NCBI GenBank assembly: GCA_022360175.1
Contig: JAKSDI010000088.1
Location: 1 to 64,000, forward strand
From: Chitinophagales bacterium
GTDB taxonomy: Bacteria; Bacteroidota; Bacteroidia; Chitinophagales; Saprospiraceae
Direction: 5' to 3'
DNA: 64,000 bases
The position numbers were made by a program, and so were the translations under genes. The notes beneath the pieces are model-generated. The model was not told where the DNA came from. It saw only the letters and a program-made list of their open reading frames with translations, and ran no database searches. Of this stretch, positions 1 to 9,570 are shown piece by piece (the stretch's first letter is position 1; each line of letters starts with the position of its first letter).

Positions 1-935
1 CGTTTCAGTTAGGTGGTTTTAATTCTGACATCAAATTCCTGACAACTAACCAATACGCTACTGCACCAATGACGATCAGTAATGCCAATCAAAGTGTAGG
101 AATTGGTACGAATGCTCCAAACCGTAAACTTACGGTTGAAGCAAATACATCTTCTGATGGGGTAATGACTGTACGGAATGCTAGTACTGCCGGTTTTGCA
201 GGCACTTATTTTGAATCAGGAGATACTTGGGATGGCTATGTAGGTTATGTGGGTAGCGGAAATTGGGTAGAACCAAATTCTTTTCAGGTAGGAGCCAACA
301 ATAGAGATATCAAGTTTGTCACTACCAACTCCACTCTTACCGCTGCAATGACGATCAAAACCTCAAATCAAAGTGTAGGAATTGGTAATTCCAACCCGGA
401 TTATAAGCTATCTGTTTATCACGGTAGTAAAGGAGTCGAAATTAGGAATACGAATGCGGGGGCTAATTCCTGGGAATTTTACCATGATTCTGGTACAAAT
501 CAACTCCAATTACGTACAGCGACAGGTACTTCAGTTGGGCATTTTGATTACAATAGTGGAGCATACATGGCTACTTCAGATCGTAAGCTGAAGCGCGATA
601 TTCAACCTATTGCTACTATCTTGCCAAGTATTATGAGATTGATGCCTGTCAATTACCATTATGATACTGATGAAGATCAGAAAAAACATATTGGTTTTAT
701 TGCCCAGGAAGTAGAAGATATATTTCCTGAATTGATAAGCGCACCTGCTGAAAATGCAGATAAAGATGCTATCTATCGCATGAACTATACTGGTTTTGGC
801 GTAATTGCGATCAAAGCCATCCAAGAACAGCAAAATATTATCGAGAAGCAACAAGAAATTATTGAGAAACAACAGGCTAAATTAGACGCTATTGAAAAAG
901 CACTGAATAAAGCAGGTATCTATCTAGAAGAATAA
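1..935 (+). CDS. Surface fibre-like protein with C-terminal Peptidase_S74 chaperone domain (5' partial)
   Basis: The reading frame is open from base 3, so the gene begins before the window. The C-terminal third carries the intramolecular chaperone hallmark TSDRKLKRDIQPI followed by HIGFIAQEVEDIFPEL, and ends in a glutamine-rich coiled coil. In the Peptidase_S74 family this domain trimerises the protein and may then cut itself off. Upstream are repeats of about 93 residues built on DIKF-TTN, AMTI, NQSVGIG and YKLSV/RKLTV; a 22-bp exact DNA repeat (87-108 and 366-387) marks the period. This layout is common in large Bacteroidota adhesin or tail-fibre-like surface proteins. The substrate is unknown and no T9SS tail follows. 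Confidence 0.85.
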   Translation, partial: FQLGGFNSDIKFLTTNQYATAPMTISNANQSVGIGTNAPNRKLTVEANTSSDGVMTVRNASTAGFAGTYFESGDTWDGYVGYVGSGNWVEPNSFQVGANNRDIKFVTTNSTLTAAMTIKTSNQSVGIGNSNPDYKLSVYHGSKGVEIRNTNAGANSWEFYHDSGTNQLQLRTATGTSVGHFDYNSGAYMATSDRKLKRDIQPIATILPSIMRLMPVNYHYDTDEDQKKHIGFIAQEVEDIFPELISAPAENADKDAIYRMNYTGFGVIAIKAIQEQQNIIEKQQEIIEKQQAKLDAIEKALNKAGIYLEE

Positions 936-977
936 GCAGGAGATAGTTTACAATATAAACTATGAAGTTGTTTAGTT

Positions 978-1005
978 CAGGAGTGGATAGTACTGTCCAC
1001 TCCTG
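978..1005 (+). terminator. Hairpin terminator after the S74 gene
   Basis: A perfect 10-bp stem (CAGGAGTGGA / TCCACTCCTG) with an 8-base loop lies 43 bases after the stop codon. It is followed by a short T-rich stretch, so it is probably the end of the S74 transcript, although the T tract is weak. Confidence 0.6.
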
Positions 1006-1033
1006 TTGCTTTGTGCAAAATATCCTACATTTG
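1005..1033 (+). promoter_or_regulatory. Candidate promoter, TTG-N18-TACATTTG
   Basis: An exact match to the Bacteroidota -7 box TAnnTTTG lies at 1026-1033, with a TTG at 1005-1007 as -33 element. Transcription would start near 1038-1040, at or on the ATG of the next gene, so its mRNA may be leaderless. This is inferred from the consensus only. Confidence 0.45.
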
Positions 1034-1037
1034 GGAA

Positions 1038-2447
1038 ATGAAATCGTATTCTTTTCCGCTTGCTATTTTACGTAGAGTAGGATACGTCAGTATGTTCATG
1101 CTGGTAGTCCTCTCTGTTGTTTTCTATCAGGAACGGGCCTTTCTACTAGATATCGCTTTTCAGACCTTTCTAATGATTAATGAAGGAACTGTACAGGTGA
1201 TGGTCAATCGATTTGGTTCTGCCATCGTACAATTACTTCCTCTTTTAGCCATCAAGTCGGGAGCTCCGATATGGACAATATCTCTCCTTTACTCTATGTC
1301 ATTTCCTTTGTTGTTCCTGCTGATATATTTTCTTATTGTAAGGGTTTTTAAAAATGATTTGCTAGGGTGGGCACTTGTCTTTTTATTTACACTCATTGTA
1401 TACGATGCGTTTTATTGGGCTACGTCTGAACAGCAGCAAGGGCTAGCAGTATTATTACTCTTTTATGCTTATCTGTTGCGTTTTCCAAAGCTAAATCAAT
1501 GGTGGCATTGGCCAGTCAATTTTTTAGGTATAAGCTTGCTTGCTTTTTATCATCCACTCATTTTCATACCTTTTTATTTTTTATGGGCATTTTTCCTTTT
1601 GCATCAACCTAAACAGTTTTTACACTGGCGTTATCTGATGCTAGCATTGATGATGGCTGTTGTTTTAGTTGTCAAATCCAAGTATTTTTCCAATTGGTAC
1701 GATAATGGAAAAATGAATACCTTTCAGAGTAATCTTGATAAATATTTTCCAAATTATTTTGATTTACCTGCTCATGGCAAATTTTTAAAGAACTGCCTCT
1801 ATTATTGGTATCTCTTTCCGGTTTTCTTTGCAGTTGACATCATTTACTATCTCTTCAGGAAGTATTGGTTGAAAGCAATATTAGTAAGTGGATTCTGCTT
1901 TGCTTACCTCATGTTATTGCATATTGCTTCTCCTGAATCTGATCATCGCTTTTATGTAGAAGTAAACTATATGGCGCTCAGCATCTTTGTGATGGTACCC
2001 TTTCTTTTTGACATTGCTCCTCAACTAAGAGCTCAAAAGTTGCTCCTGCTATTTGCGACCATAGTTTTACTACGCCTGCTTACCATTGCTTGGCATCATC
2101 AACCATATACTGCCAGGATTGAATGGATACGCCAAACTATGGAACAAGGAATAGAACAAGAACCAACAGCTACTCGTTTTTATCTTCCGGCTAGTGATAC
2201 TCCTATGGATACATTGCTGATGCCCTGGGGGCTACCTTATGAGAGCTTACTCATTTCTACATACGATGGCCATCTACCTCGGCGTACACTTTTTGTTCAT
2301 CAAAACATAGGCCAGTTTCAAGATACATTACAAATAGATACTGCTTTTGTGACCGAGTTTAAAGTTTATGGTTTAAAGGAACTTAACCCTACCTATTTCC
2401 CTTTAGATACTAATGCTTATCACAAAGTGATTTTACAGGGGAATTAA
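1038..2447 (+). CDS. Polytopic membrane protein of unknown function
   Basis: A 469-residue protein with roughly ten hydrophobic segments spread over residues 15-350 and a soluble C-terminal part of about 90 residues. The topology resembles integral-membrane glycosyltransferases of the GT-C type or Bacteroidota wzy-like proteins, but I see no diagnostic motif and assign no function. I chose the ATG at 1038 over the upstream TTG at 1011 because the predicted -7 box TACATTTG overlaps the TTG-initiated extension. The gene stands alone between a terminator and aspS. Confidence 0.75.
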   Translation: MKSYSFPLAILRRVGYVSMFMLVVLSVVFYQERAFLLDIAFQTFLMINEGTVQVMVNRFGSAIVQLLPLLAIKSGAPIWTISLLYSMSFPLLFLLIYFLIVRVFKNDLLGWALVFLFTLIVYDAFYWATSEQQQGLAVLLLFYAYLLRFPKLNQWWHWPVNFLGISLLAFYHPLIFIPFYFLWAFFLLHQPKQFLHWRYLMLALMMAVVLVVKSKYFSNWYDNGKMNTFQSNLDKYFPNYFDLPAHGKFLKNCLYYWYLFPVFFAVDIIYYLFRKYWLKAILVSGFCFAYLMLLHIASPESDHRFYVEVNYMALSIFVMVPFLFDIAPQLRAQKLLLLFATIVLLRLLTIAWHHQPYTARIEWIRQTMEQGIEQEPTATRFYLPASDTPMDTLLMPWGLPYESLLISTYDGHLPRRTLFVHQNIGQFQDTLQIDTAFVTEFKVYGLKELNPTYFPLDTNAYHKVILQGN

Positions 2448-2621
2448 CAAGAGTTGCGATGTTTCCAATTTGAATTTAATAGGCAAGAATCGAGCATTCT
2501 TTTCCTAATAGAAGTATGGATAGATGATGAGAACGCTTCAATTATGAGGGAAAGCCAGCTTATTAGTAGCATTAACTGAACAAAAAGTAGGAAAAGAAGG
2601 ATGATTTTGGGCATTAGGAGT

Positions 2622-2651
2622 AGTTTTTAGAGAAGTTCTTACTTATTTTTG
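2622..2651 (+). promoter_or_regulatory. Candidate aspS promoter (-7 box TATTTTTG)
   Basis: The box at 2644-2651 matches TAnnTTTG and continues as TTTGCAGCC, the same extension seen at the promoter at 14610. A T-rich -33 region lies about 20 bases upstream. The predicted leader to the ATG at 2749 is about 90 bases. The rest of the 300-base gap 2448-2748 shows no gene or clear repeat. Confidence 0.5.
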
Positions 2652-2748
2652 CAGCCTTGTAGCAATGGCTATTAATAGTATTAAATATTTCTCTTGAAAA
2701 ACTGTTAGGTCACAACAGTATAATGATAGAGAGCATAAACAAATTATA

Positions 2749-4524
2749 ATGTATCGGACACACACCTGCGGCGAATTGCGTATTTCAGATGTTGGTAAAG
2801 AAGTTACCCTTAGCGGCTGGGTACAAACAGTAAGAGATAAAGGATTTATGATGTGGATAGACCTGCGTGACCGTTATGGTGTCACTCAGTTAATATTCAA
2901 TGAGGAAGTATCTTCTACTGATCTGTTGGAACAAGCCCGTTCAGTAGGCCGTGAATTTGTCATTATGGTCACCGGTAAAGTGATTGAGCGTATCTCAAAG
3001 AATGATAAAATACCTACTGGTGATGTTGAAATCGAAGTAAGTGAGTTTACCGTACTAAATGCTGCCAAACTACCTCCATTTACAATTGATGATGATACTG
3101 ATGGTGGTGACGACCTGCGTATGAAGTATCGTTACCTGGACTTGCGCCGTGGCCCGGTACAACGCAATATGATGTTTCGTAGTAATCTGGCTATTGAAAC
3201 ACGCAAGTATTTGGCAGACCAGGGCTTTCTTGAAATAGAAACGCCATTCCTGATCAAGAGTACGCCAGAAGGAGCTCGTGACTTTGTGGTACCTTCTCGT
3301 ATGAATCCAGGGCAATTTTATGCACTGCCACAGTCGCCACAAACTTTCAAGCAAATTCTAATGGTGGCGGGTATGGATAAGTATTTCCAAATAGTGAAGT
3401 GCTTCCGCGATGAAGATTTACGTGCAGACCGCCAGCCGGAATTTACCCAAATAGACTGCGAGATGGCCTTCATTACACAGGAGCAAATCCTGAATACATT
3501 TGAAGGCTTAACGAAATACTTGTTTAAAACGGTTAGCAATATCGAGCTGCCTGATTTTCCACGTATGCAGTACGATGAAGCTATGCGCCGTTTTGGTTCA
3601 GACAAACCAGACCTACGCTTTGGTATGGAGTTCGCTGAATTAAATGATGTAGCGCAGAATAAAGGTTTCAAGGTATTCGATAGTGTAGAATTGGTAGTAG
3701 GTATTTGTGCAGAAGGTTGTGCTGCTTATACCCGCAAGCAAGTAGATGAACTGACCAAATGGGTACAGCGCCCTCAAATTGGTGCCAAAGGACTTGTTTA
3801 CGTTAAGTACAATGAGGATGGTAGCTTCAAATCTTCAGTAGACAAATTTTTCTCTGCAGAAGACTTAAAAGCCTGGGCAGATAAGATGGGTGCAAAGCCT
3901 GGTGACCTGATGTTGGTGCTAGCTGGTGAAACAGATAAAACGCGTAAGCAACTGAACGAACTACGCCTTGAAATGGGACGCCGCCTTGGACTCATGAAGG
4001 AAGGAGATTTCAAACCATTGTGGGTAATTGATTTCCCTCTATTAGAATGGGATGAAGAAACTGAACGTTTCTATGCTATGCACCACCCATTCACTTCGCC
4101 AAAGAAAGAGGATGTAGATCGTATGCTAAATGGGGATCATGAAACGATGAAAAGCCTACGTGCCGACGCTTATGACCTTGTGATTAATGGTGTAGAAATT
4201 GGTGGTGGGTCTATCAGGATTCACGATCGCGGGCTTCAGGAGAAGAACTTCCAATTGTTGGGCTTTACAGAAGAAGAAGCAGAAGCTCAATTTGGATTCC
4301 TACTGGGAGCGTTCGAATATGGCGCCCCTCCTCACGGTGGTATCGCCTTTGGTTTCGATCGCCTTTGTGCTGTTATGAATGGCCAAAACTCCATTCGCGA
4401 CTTCATTGCTTTCCCTAAAAATAATATGGGACGTGATATGATGATCGATGCACCATCTCCAGTACATGGGGAGCAACTGGAAGAACTGAATCTCGAATTA
4501 AAAGAGATCAAGAAAGAAGAATAA
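2749..4524 (+). CDS. aspS: Aspartate--tRNA ligase
   Basis: Charges tRNA-Asp with aspartate in the cytoplasm. At 591 residues it has the bacterial length. An N-terminal OB fold binds the anticodon (residues about 1-110). The class II catalytic core has motif 2 around [16 protein letters not shown] and motif 3 as [14 protein letters not shown] bacterial GAD insertion lies between motifs 2 and 3. Residue preferences alone do not show whether it is discriminating or also makes Asp-tRNA-Asn. It is transcribed alone from a predicted promoter at 2644 and ends at a strong terminator. Confidence 0.98.
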   Translation: MYRTHTCGELRISDVGKEVTLSGWVQTVRDKGFMMWIDLRDRYGVTQLIFNEEVSSTDLLEQARSVGREFVIMVTGKVIERISKNDKIPTGDVEIEVSEFTVLNAAKLPPFTIDDDTDGGDDLRMKYRYLDLRRGPVQRNMMFRSNLAIETRKYLADQGFLEIETPFLIKSTPEGARDFVVPSRMNPGQFYALPQSPQTFKQILMVAGMDKYFQIVKCFRDEDLRADRQPEFTQIDCEMAFITQEQILNTFEGLTKYLFKTVSNIELPDFPRMQYDEAMRRFGSDKPDLRFGMEFAELNDVAQNKGFKVFDSVELVVGICAEGCAAYTRKQVDELTKWVQRPQIGAKGLVYVKYNEDGSFKSSVDKFFSAEDLKAWADKMGAKPGDLMLVLAGETDKTRKQLNELRLEMGRRLGLMKEGDFKPLWVIDFPLLEWDEETERFYAMHHPFTSPKKEDVDRMLNGDHETMKSLRADAYDLVINGVEIGGGSIRIHDRGLQEKNFQLLGFTEEEAEAQFGFLLGAFEYGAPPHGGIAFGFDRLCAVMNGQNSIRDFIAFPKNNMGRDMMIDAPSPVHGEQLEELNLELKEIKKEE

Positions 4525-4547
4525 AAAGTATTAATCTTTTCATAAAG

Positions 4548-4580
4548 AAGCCAGGTATTTGTAGAAGTGCCTGGCTTTTC
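4548..4580 (+). terminator. aspS terminator
   Basis: An 8-bp stem (AAGCCAGG / CCTGGCTT) with a 14-base loop ends in TTTT, 24 bases after the aspS stop codon. It is a typical intrinsic terminator. Confidence 0.85.
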
Positions 4581-4637
4581 TGTCTTTAGGAATAAGCCTC
4601 CATTTTACATTCACCCATAATATCGACTCCATTCACA

Positions 4638-4669
4638 TTTTGCAAAAGCCCTGAATGCTCGTACCTTCG
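4638..4669 (+). promoter_or_regulatory. Candidate promoter of the DUF4286-mksBFE operon
   Basis: TTTTG at 4638-4642 and TACCTTCG at 4662-4669 are separated by 19 bases, a near match to the Bacteroidota TTTG-N19-TAnnTTTG promoter (one mismatch in the -7 box). Transcription would start near 4675 and give a leader of about 70 bases that contains the hairpin at 4690-4730. Confidence 0.5.
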
Positions 4670-4689
4670 CTTTCCTAATTGACTTAAAC

Positions 4690-4730
4690 CTTTGATAAAA
4701 GTGTGAGAAATCTTTACACTTTTGTCAAAG
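4690..4730 (+). promoter_or_regulatory. 15-bp inverted repeat in the leader of the mks operon
   Basis: CTTTGATAAAAGTGT (4690-4704) pairs with ACACTTTTGTCAAAG (4716-4730) with one mismatch that is a G-U wobble in RNA; the loop is 11 bases. It ends 14 bases before the predicted ATG. It could be a leader hairpin affecting translation or a dyad operator. The right edge TTGTCAAAGAA recurs in a second inverted repeat at 32624-32683. Confidence 0.6.
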
Positions 4731-4744
4731 AAGTACTACAACTT

Positions 4745-5053
4745 ATGAGTAACATACTATACAATGTGACAGTGAAGGTAGAACTGGCAACTCATCAGGA
4801 ATGGCTGGAGTGGATGAAAAGCATACATATACCAGATGTGATGGCAACCGGCTTATTTTTAGAACACAAAATCTGTCGTTTGCTGGGAGTGGATGAACAG
4901 GATGGCATTACTTACGCCATACAATACCTTTGCCCGAATATGGAAACCTTTCAACAGTATCAGGCAGAACATGCGCTACGATTGCAAAAAGACCATCAGC
5001 AGCGATATGAAGGGAAATATGTAGCATTCCGAACTTTAATGAAAGTGGTATAA
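4745..5053 (+). CDS. DUF4286 family protein, first gene of the mks operon
   Basis: A small 102-residue cytoplasmic protein. The opening ILYNVTVKVELATHQEWLEW and the following HIPDVMATGLFL match my recollection of the DUF4286 family, which is widespread in Bacteroidota and of unknown function. The family's size suggests a ferredoxin-like dimeric alpha/beta barrel fold, but this is inference. I chose the ATG at 4745 over a GTG at 4703 because the latter sits inside the left arm of the inverted repeat. The stop codon is only 3 bases before the SMC-like gene, so the two are almost certainly co-transcribed and perhaps translationally coupled. Confidence 0.85.
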   Translation: MSNILYNVTVKVELATHQEWLEWMKSIHIPDVMATGLFLEHKICRLLGVDEQDGITYAIQYLCPNMETFQQYQAEHALRLQKDHQQRYEGKYVAFRTLMKVV

Positions 5054-5056
5054 CAT

Positions 5057-7741
5057 ATGCTGACGAAACTGGTACTCATCAACTCTTGCGCCTATAAGAT
5101 GTCGGAAATAGGCTTTGAGCATGGCCATTCATTGCAACTCGTCGGCCCTAATAATGTAGGTAAGAGTTCTTTGATCTATGCGCTCAACTTCTTATTTCTG
5201 GTCAATAAAAAGCTGATGAACTTCAGTGGGCAACGCATGGCAGACAAAGAGACACTGGCCCACTATTTCCCCAGCCCTGAACGGAGCTATATTCTTTTTG
5301 AAATAGAAAAAAGAGGGAAGCGTTATTGTATGTTAGTACATCGCAACGGGGAAGGGAACCTATTGTATACACGCCTGGAAAACAGATATAATAGAAGCCT
5401 GTTTTTTGAAACTACAGCAGAAGGGCAAAAGCTCAGAGCTTATAAAACACTACTAAAACATCTGGTACAGGAACGCATTCCTATCAAGAAATTTGATCAG
5501 GTACAGGAAATTCTTAAACACATTTATCAGCTAGGGAATAAAAATGATGCCGCAGTATGGCTTACGGATAAATGTAAAATCAGTGGCACTTATAATAGCT
5601 TTAATAAGGTATACCGTTATCTGATTAATTCTAAATTGATAGACAACAGAGCTTTAAAGGATATACTTCTGATTGCAGATAATCGCGACCAGGATGAACT
5701 GAGCTATAGCAGGCAAAATATACAGCAAATTGATAAGTTAAGGTACCAAAGCCAACAAATTGCAATACTCAAAAATATCAAGACAGAGTTTAATCAGTTT
5801 AAAGTATTGGTATCAGAGGTTGAAGGGATTTATGGGGCTCTTTGCCAACAGGCAGCTACTTTCCAGGCAAGTGCGCGCCTGCAACGTGGCCACCTGCTGG
5901 AACGCATGCATAAGAAACGGGAGGAAGCAGAGCAGCTTCAAGCGCAGGTAATCCAAAAAAATCGTGAAAATGATGATGCCAATCAGCAAAAAGGGAGATT
6001 AACCTTTGAACGAGAGCAATTAAATAAAAGCATTCAATCTTATCAACAAACAATAGAGCATATTCTTACATTGCCCGCCGAGGCACTTCTTAAGCAACAA
6101 TTGCAAAATAAAGAAGAAGAACTGGACCGCTTATGGTTTAAGCTACAGCAATATACCAGTACTACTCAGCAACCTACGCAACTAGAAAGCCGCATTGCCC
6201 GACTAGATCGTGAAATCGCTCAAAAAGAAACCCAAAAATCAGATATTGATAATTGGCTGGTAGCTCACCTGGGTACGACGGATGAAGCTCGCAGATTGCT
6301 TAATACCATTTTAAGTCCGGAAATTGCTCGTTTACCAAAAGAACAAATCGAAAAGCAAGTAGAAAATGCTTCTGACTTGATTGCTATTTTTGATGGCCTG
6401 CTACGATTGCCGGATGGTTTTCCACTGAAGGAATTGGATGCTCCTGAACAACTGGCAGAAGAAATTTCAGAATTAAAACAGGAACGACAACGTTTCGCCG
6501 AATTACTAGATACTGCTCGTAACTATAAGCAGCTTCAAGAAGAATTAGAAAAAGTAAAAACAGATAAAAAACTACTGGAAAATCAGTTGCAGGAGGTGGT
6601 CAAACTTGCGGATTTGTCTGCTCAGCTCAAAAAACTCCAGGTGGAATCCCGGCAATTAGGAAAAAAACTGGAAGAGCAGGAATCTAATTGTCGATTGTTG
6701 CAAGAAGAAATGGAGCGCCTGCGTACAGGTTTAGAGCAACTGCAAAAAAACATCCAGGAAGATGAAAAAATATATCAGGATATAGAACGAGATCAACGAG
6801 AGGTGGAAGAAATGGAACTGCCTCTTACAAGTGATGATATACAAGAGCTCGCTCATACGGCCGATGCACTAAAAGTGATGATGGTCAACCTCAAGCAACA
6901 ACGCAAGGAGTTACAGCAAAAACGGGAGGCAAAGGGGCGTTTGTTTCAACAACTCCGAGATAAGACCCAGCATGGACTGGCTGATGAGCAACAGTTTATT
7001 CGCCAATTGGAGCAAGAGGTGCTTTCCGTCAAAGATAAAGAGCGGAGTATAGAAGGCTTGCTAGAAAGCATTGCAGTGCAGTTTGCCAATCCAGCTCAAC
7101 GATTTCTGGATGCATATGAAGAATTCAAGGCTTTTGTCCATAATGAGTTCAACCGGACGATGAGTGAGATTCATATCTCGAATATAGAATCTCTTAGTGT
7201 GGTATTGGAAGCCAATGAGCGCCTTCAGAATGACCTTCGATCTATTGCCGAGTTATCACTTACAACGGAAGGTTTATTCCGAATGCCAGGGCATACTGCC
7301 AAGCGATTGGATATTTTAAGGGAGTATCTTGAGAAAGGGCAAGCCATTGCTTTCAGTGATCTTTTCCATTTGCAGTTGAAACTAACAATCAATGGGCGGG
7401 TGCGTTCAGTAAATCTGGGCCGCCAGGTAGAATCAGATGGTACCGATCGTATGTTGCGCCTTATTATTGTAATGGCCGTAATCAGTCGCTTGTCAGATCG
7501 TAGCCCGGATAATCGCATTGTGCTCTTTATTGATGAAATTGCAACCATTGATGGTAAGAACCGTCCTCAATTAGTAGATTTCTGTAAAGAACATCATTTT
7601 TATCCCATTTTTGCTGCGCCTGATATAGTCGACGGTTTTGATCAATATGTGCTGATTCAAAGACAGGAAGGAGGTCTGGTGATAGACGAAAATAAACACG
7701 TAATACAGGTAGAGCGGCCAGAAATGGCTCCGGCAGAATAA
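5057..7741 (+). CDS. mksB: SMC-like condensin ATPase, MksB/JetC type
   Basis: An 894-residue ABC-type ATPase with split halves. Walker A is GPNNVGKS at residues 30-37, and Walker B is VLFIDE with D826-E827. An atypical signature loop, SDGTDRM at 793-799, takes the place of LSGGE. Residues about 250-700 are rich in heptad-like E/Q/K/L sequence, as expected for an antiparallel coiled coil shorter than that of canonical SMC (about 1200 residues) and close to MksB (about 900-950). In the family two subunits clamp DNA and extrude loops with a kleisin (MksF) and a KITE-like subunit (MksE); both partners follow directly. The alternative is Wadjet JetC, but no JetD nuclease is adjacent. Gene symbol by analogy. 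Confidence 0.8.
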   Translation: MLTKLVLINSCAYKMSEIGFEHGHSLQLVGPNNVGKSSLIYALNFLFLVNKKLMNFSGQRMADKETLAHYFPSPERSYILFEIEKRGKRYCMLVHRNGEGNLLYTRLENRYNRSLFFETTAEGQKLRAYKTLLKHLVQERIPIKKFDQVQEILKHIYQLGNKNDAAVWLTDKCKISGTYNSFNKVYRYLINSKLIDNRALKDILLIADNRDQDELSYSRQNIQQIDKLRYQSQQIAILKNIKTEFNQFKVLVSEVEGIYGALCQQAATFQASARLQRGHLLERMHKKREEAEQLQAQVIQKNRENDDANQQKGRLTFEREQLNKSIQSYQQTIEHILTLPAEALLKQQLQNKEEELDRLWFKLQQYTSTTQQPTQLESRIARLDREIAQKETQKSDIDNWLVAHLGTTDEARRLLNTILSPEIARLPKEQIEKQVENASDLIAIFDGLLRLPDGFPLKELDAPEQLAEEISELKQERQRFAELLDTARNYKQLQEELEKVKTDKKLLENQLQEVVKLADLSAQLKKLQVESRQLGKKLEEQESNCRLLQEEMERLRTGLEQLQKNIQEDEKIYQDIERDQREVEEMELPLTSDDIQELAHTADALKVMMVNLKQQRKELQQKREAKGRLFQQLRDKTQHGLADEQQFIRQLEQEVLSVKDKERSIEGLLESIAVQFANPAQRFLDAYEEFKAFVHNEFNRTMSEIHISNIESLSVVLEANERLQNDLRSIAELSLTTEGLFRMPGHTAKRLDILREYLEKGQAIAFSDLFHLQLKLTINGRVRSVNLGRQVESDGTDRMLRLIIVMAVISRLSDRSPDNRIVLFIDEIATIDGKNRPQLVDFCKEHHFYPIFAAPDIVDGFDQYVLIQRQEGGLVIDENKHVIQVERPEMAPAE

Positions 7742-7776
7742 AAAAGGTATTAAAGGAAGGGTGAAAAAGTAAGTGA

Positions 7777-9030
7777 ATGATTTTAAAAGCAGATCCGGAT
7801 AAGGTACTTCGTTTTTTGGAGGACAATTTCGAATTGCTCAGTGCGCTGTACCGTGTGCAACTGGAACACAACCTTATTCTACAGGAGCAATTTGATGAAA
7901 TGATGGCTTCCAAAGCTAATGTAGTAGCAAGGCGTTTGTTTGACTACAAATTGATCACTGCACAAGCAAATGGTTTTCGCCTGAATGAACCGGTTCGTTC
8001 TTTTATGGGCTTTCTGCTTAATGAGTTTAAACCACTTTTACCAGAAGAATTAAAAAAATATTACGGAGGTTTTAATGGACTGTATGAACGCATCAGGGAA
8101 TCTAGCGATGGAGATATTTTAATTTTGGCCGAAAGGCTGGATGCTATCTATATGGAAGTTCAACAGTTTTTGGAAAATGTAGAAAGTAATACCGGCCAAT
8201 TACTTAGAGCAAGCCAACATTTAAAAGCTAATAAAGCTGATTATGCTTATAGCGAACGTATACGGCGTGCCCGCCACCTGATTGAATATTACATAGAGCC
8301 ATTAAACCGTATTCTTGATGTGCAAAAAGAAAATTCTATTGCAAACCTGTTGAATACAGTTTCGAGCTTTGTGAACATACAGCGCTTTCAGCATCCACAC
8401 ACAGGCATACGTACTCGATTTGCCCGATTACATGAGTTGTTACGTGATGTAGATCGACAGGTTCTTCGTCAATCACATATCATTACTCGTGAATTGTTGC
8501 CGCTTATAGAGCGCCTGCAAACGGAATCTGAAATTTTGACTGGCTGGCTATATTTTTTAGAGCGCCCCTTACTGAACGAGGTGCCACCGATGCCTGCACG
8601 TCGTAAATTTTCCATTACGGGGAGTAATATTGGCGCGAGCCTGCATCTCTTCCTACAGCAGTTTGAACGTCGGCCCAAAGAAATTGTATTTAACGAGGCG
8701 GAAACAAAGAGTATCAATCGACAACATCTATACTTTGATCGCAAACGCTACCAAAAACAACTTCAAGCAGCTTTACCTGTTAGTAATTATTTTTCCTGGT
8801 GCCTTGACATTATGCATCAATATGAACAGATGCCCGATACAGAACGGTTTTTGAAAATTAGTAGCCTGGTATTCGAAAATGGCGAACAGTATGAAATGGT
8901 ATTTTCCGATGAACGTATAGAGTTAGAAATGGAAGATGCAGTGTTTGACCTGCCAGTAATCGAACTGAAAGCACGTAGTACGAGTGTAGCAGAATCATCA
9001 ATAAATAGTGACCATGCAGTATCCCGATAA
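7777..9030 (+). CDS. mksF: Kleisin-like condensin subunit, MksF/MukF type
   Basis: A 417-residue mostly helical protein. The N-terminal 75 residues (DPDKVLRFLEDNFELLSALY onward, then ARRLFDYKLI) look like the winged-helix opening of MksF/JetA proteins. Long helices fill the middle, and a small beta-rich tail carrying an acidic EMEDAVFDLPVIELK stretch ends the protein. In the family it bridges the SMC head and neck and binds the MksE dimer. The call rests on position between an MksB-like ATPase and a small MksE-like protein, on length and on fold impression; sequence identity to known MksF cannot be judged by eye. It starts 35 bases after mksB and overlaps the next gene. Confidence 0.68.
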   Translation: MILKADPDKVLRFLEDNFELLSALYRVQLEHNLILQEQFDEMMASKANVVARRLFDYKLITAQANGFRLNEPVRSFMGFLLNEFKPLLPEELKKYYGGFNGLYERIRESSDGDILILAERLDAIYMEVQQFLENVESNTGQLLRASQHLKANKADYAYSERIRRARHLIEYYIEPLNRILDVQKENSIANLLNTVSSFVNIQRFQHPHTGIRTRFARLHELLRDVDRQVLRQSHIITRELLPLIERLQTESEILTGWLYFLERPLLNEVPPMPARRKFSITGSNIGASLHLFLQQFERRPKEIVFNEAETKSINRQHLYFDRKRYQKQLQAALPVSNYFSWCLDIMHQYEQMPDTERFLKISSLVFENGEQYEMVFSDERIELEMEDAVFDLPVIELKARSTSVAESSINSDHAVSR

Positions 9031-9541
9031 TCATCAGGAAGTAGTGAATGCCCTGCTTGTTGATGGGCGTTTTCTACTAGAAGGAGAAGCAGAGTTTATG
9101 ACTCTCAAGCAGCATTTGGATTTTTACGAATCTTTTTTTGTTCATTCTTTTGGTACCAATTTGCAATTTTTTGGAGACTATGCCTTCCTTCAAAGCGATC
9201 GTGATACAGATCCATTTTCACGAGATGTTTGCATTTTTATGGGCGTACTCTGCTACGAATTAGATAGAGAAGGTTACAATTTAATTGAGCAGCTCTCATT
9301 TCATACCTTAGAATTTGATCAGGTTGAACAAATGTTGGAAATCTCTTCCTTCCGTGAAGTGATGGAAGCTACTTCCAATTTGCAGGATACAGCTTCTCGT
9401 CGTAATTTTTATAATAGACTCCAGCGCCGGCATATTATAGAAAAACTGGACGATAACACTTTCCGGTTTACCCCTGCTCATAAATATTTTCTAGAGTTTG
9501 CAAAAAATATTGCTCGAAGCAGGAAGGAAGAAGAAGAGTGA
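9014..9541 (+). CDS. mksE: Condensin accessory subunit, MksE/MukE type
   Basis: A 175-residue protein starting at ATG 9014 (or GTG 9008, two codons earlier) inside the end of the kleisin gene; the 17-base overlap implies translational coupling. Two winged-helix-like regions are suggested: residues about 25-90, and about 135-170 where ASRRNFYNRLQRRHIIEKL precedes a beta hairpin with FRFTPAHKYFLEF. MksE/MukE/JetB proteins have this tandem winged-helix architecture and modulate kleisin and DNA contacts. The C-terminus is polyglutamate. The assignment relies on operon position and architecture, not on database similarity. Confidence 0.68.
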   Translation: MQYPDNHQEVVNALLVDGRFLLEGEAEFMTLKQHLDFYESFFVHSFGTNLQFFGDYAFLQSDRDTDPFSRDVCIFMGVLCYELDREGYNLIEQLSFHTLEFDQVEQMLEISSFREVMEATSNLQDTASRRNFYNRLQRRHIIEKLDDNTFRFTPAHKYFLEFAKNIARSRKEEEE

Positions 9542-9570
9542 TTGGTGAGTATAACTTGAGAAAGAATGAT

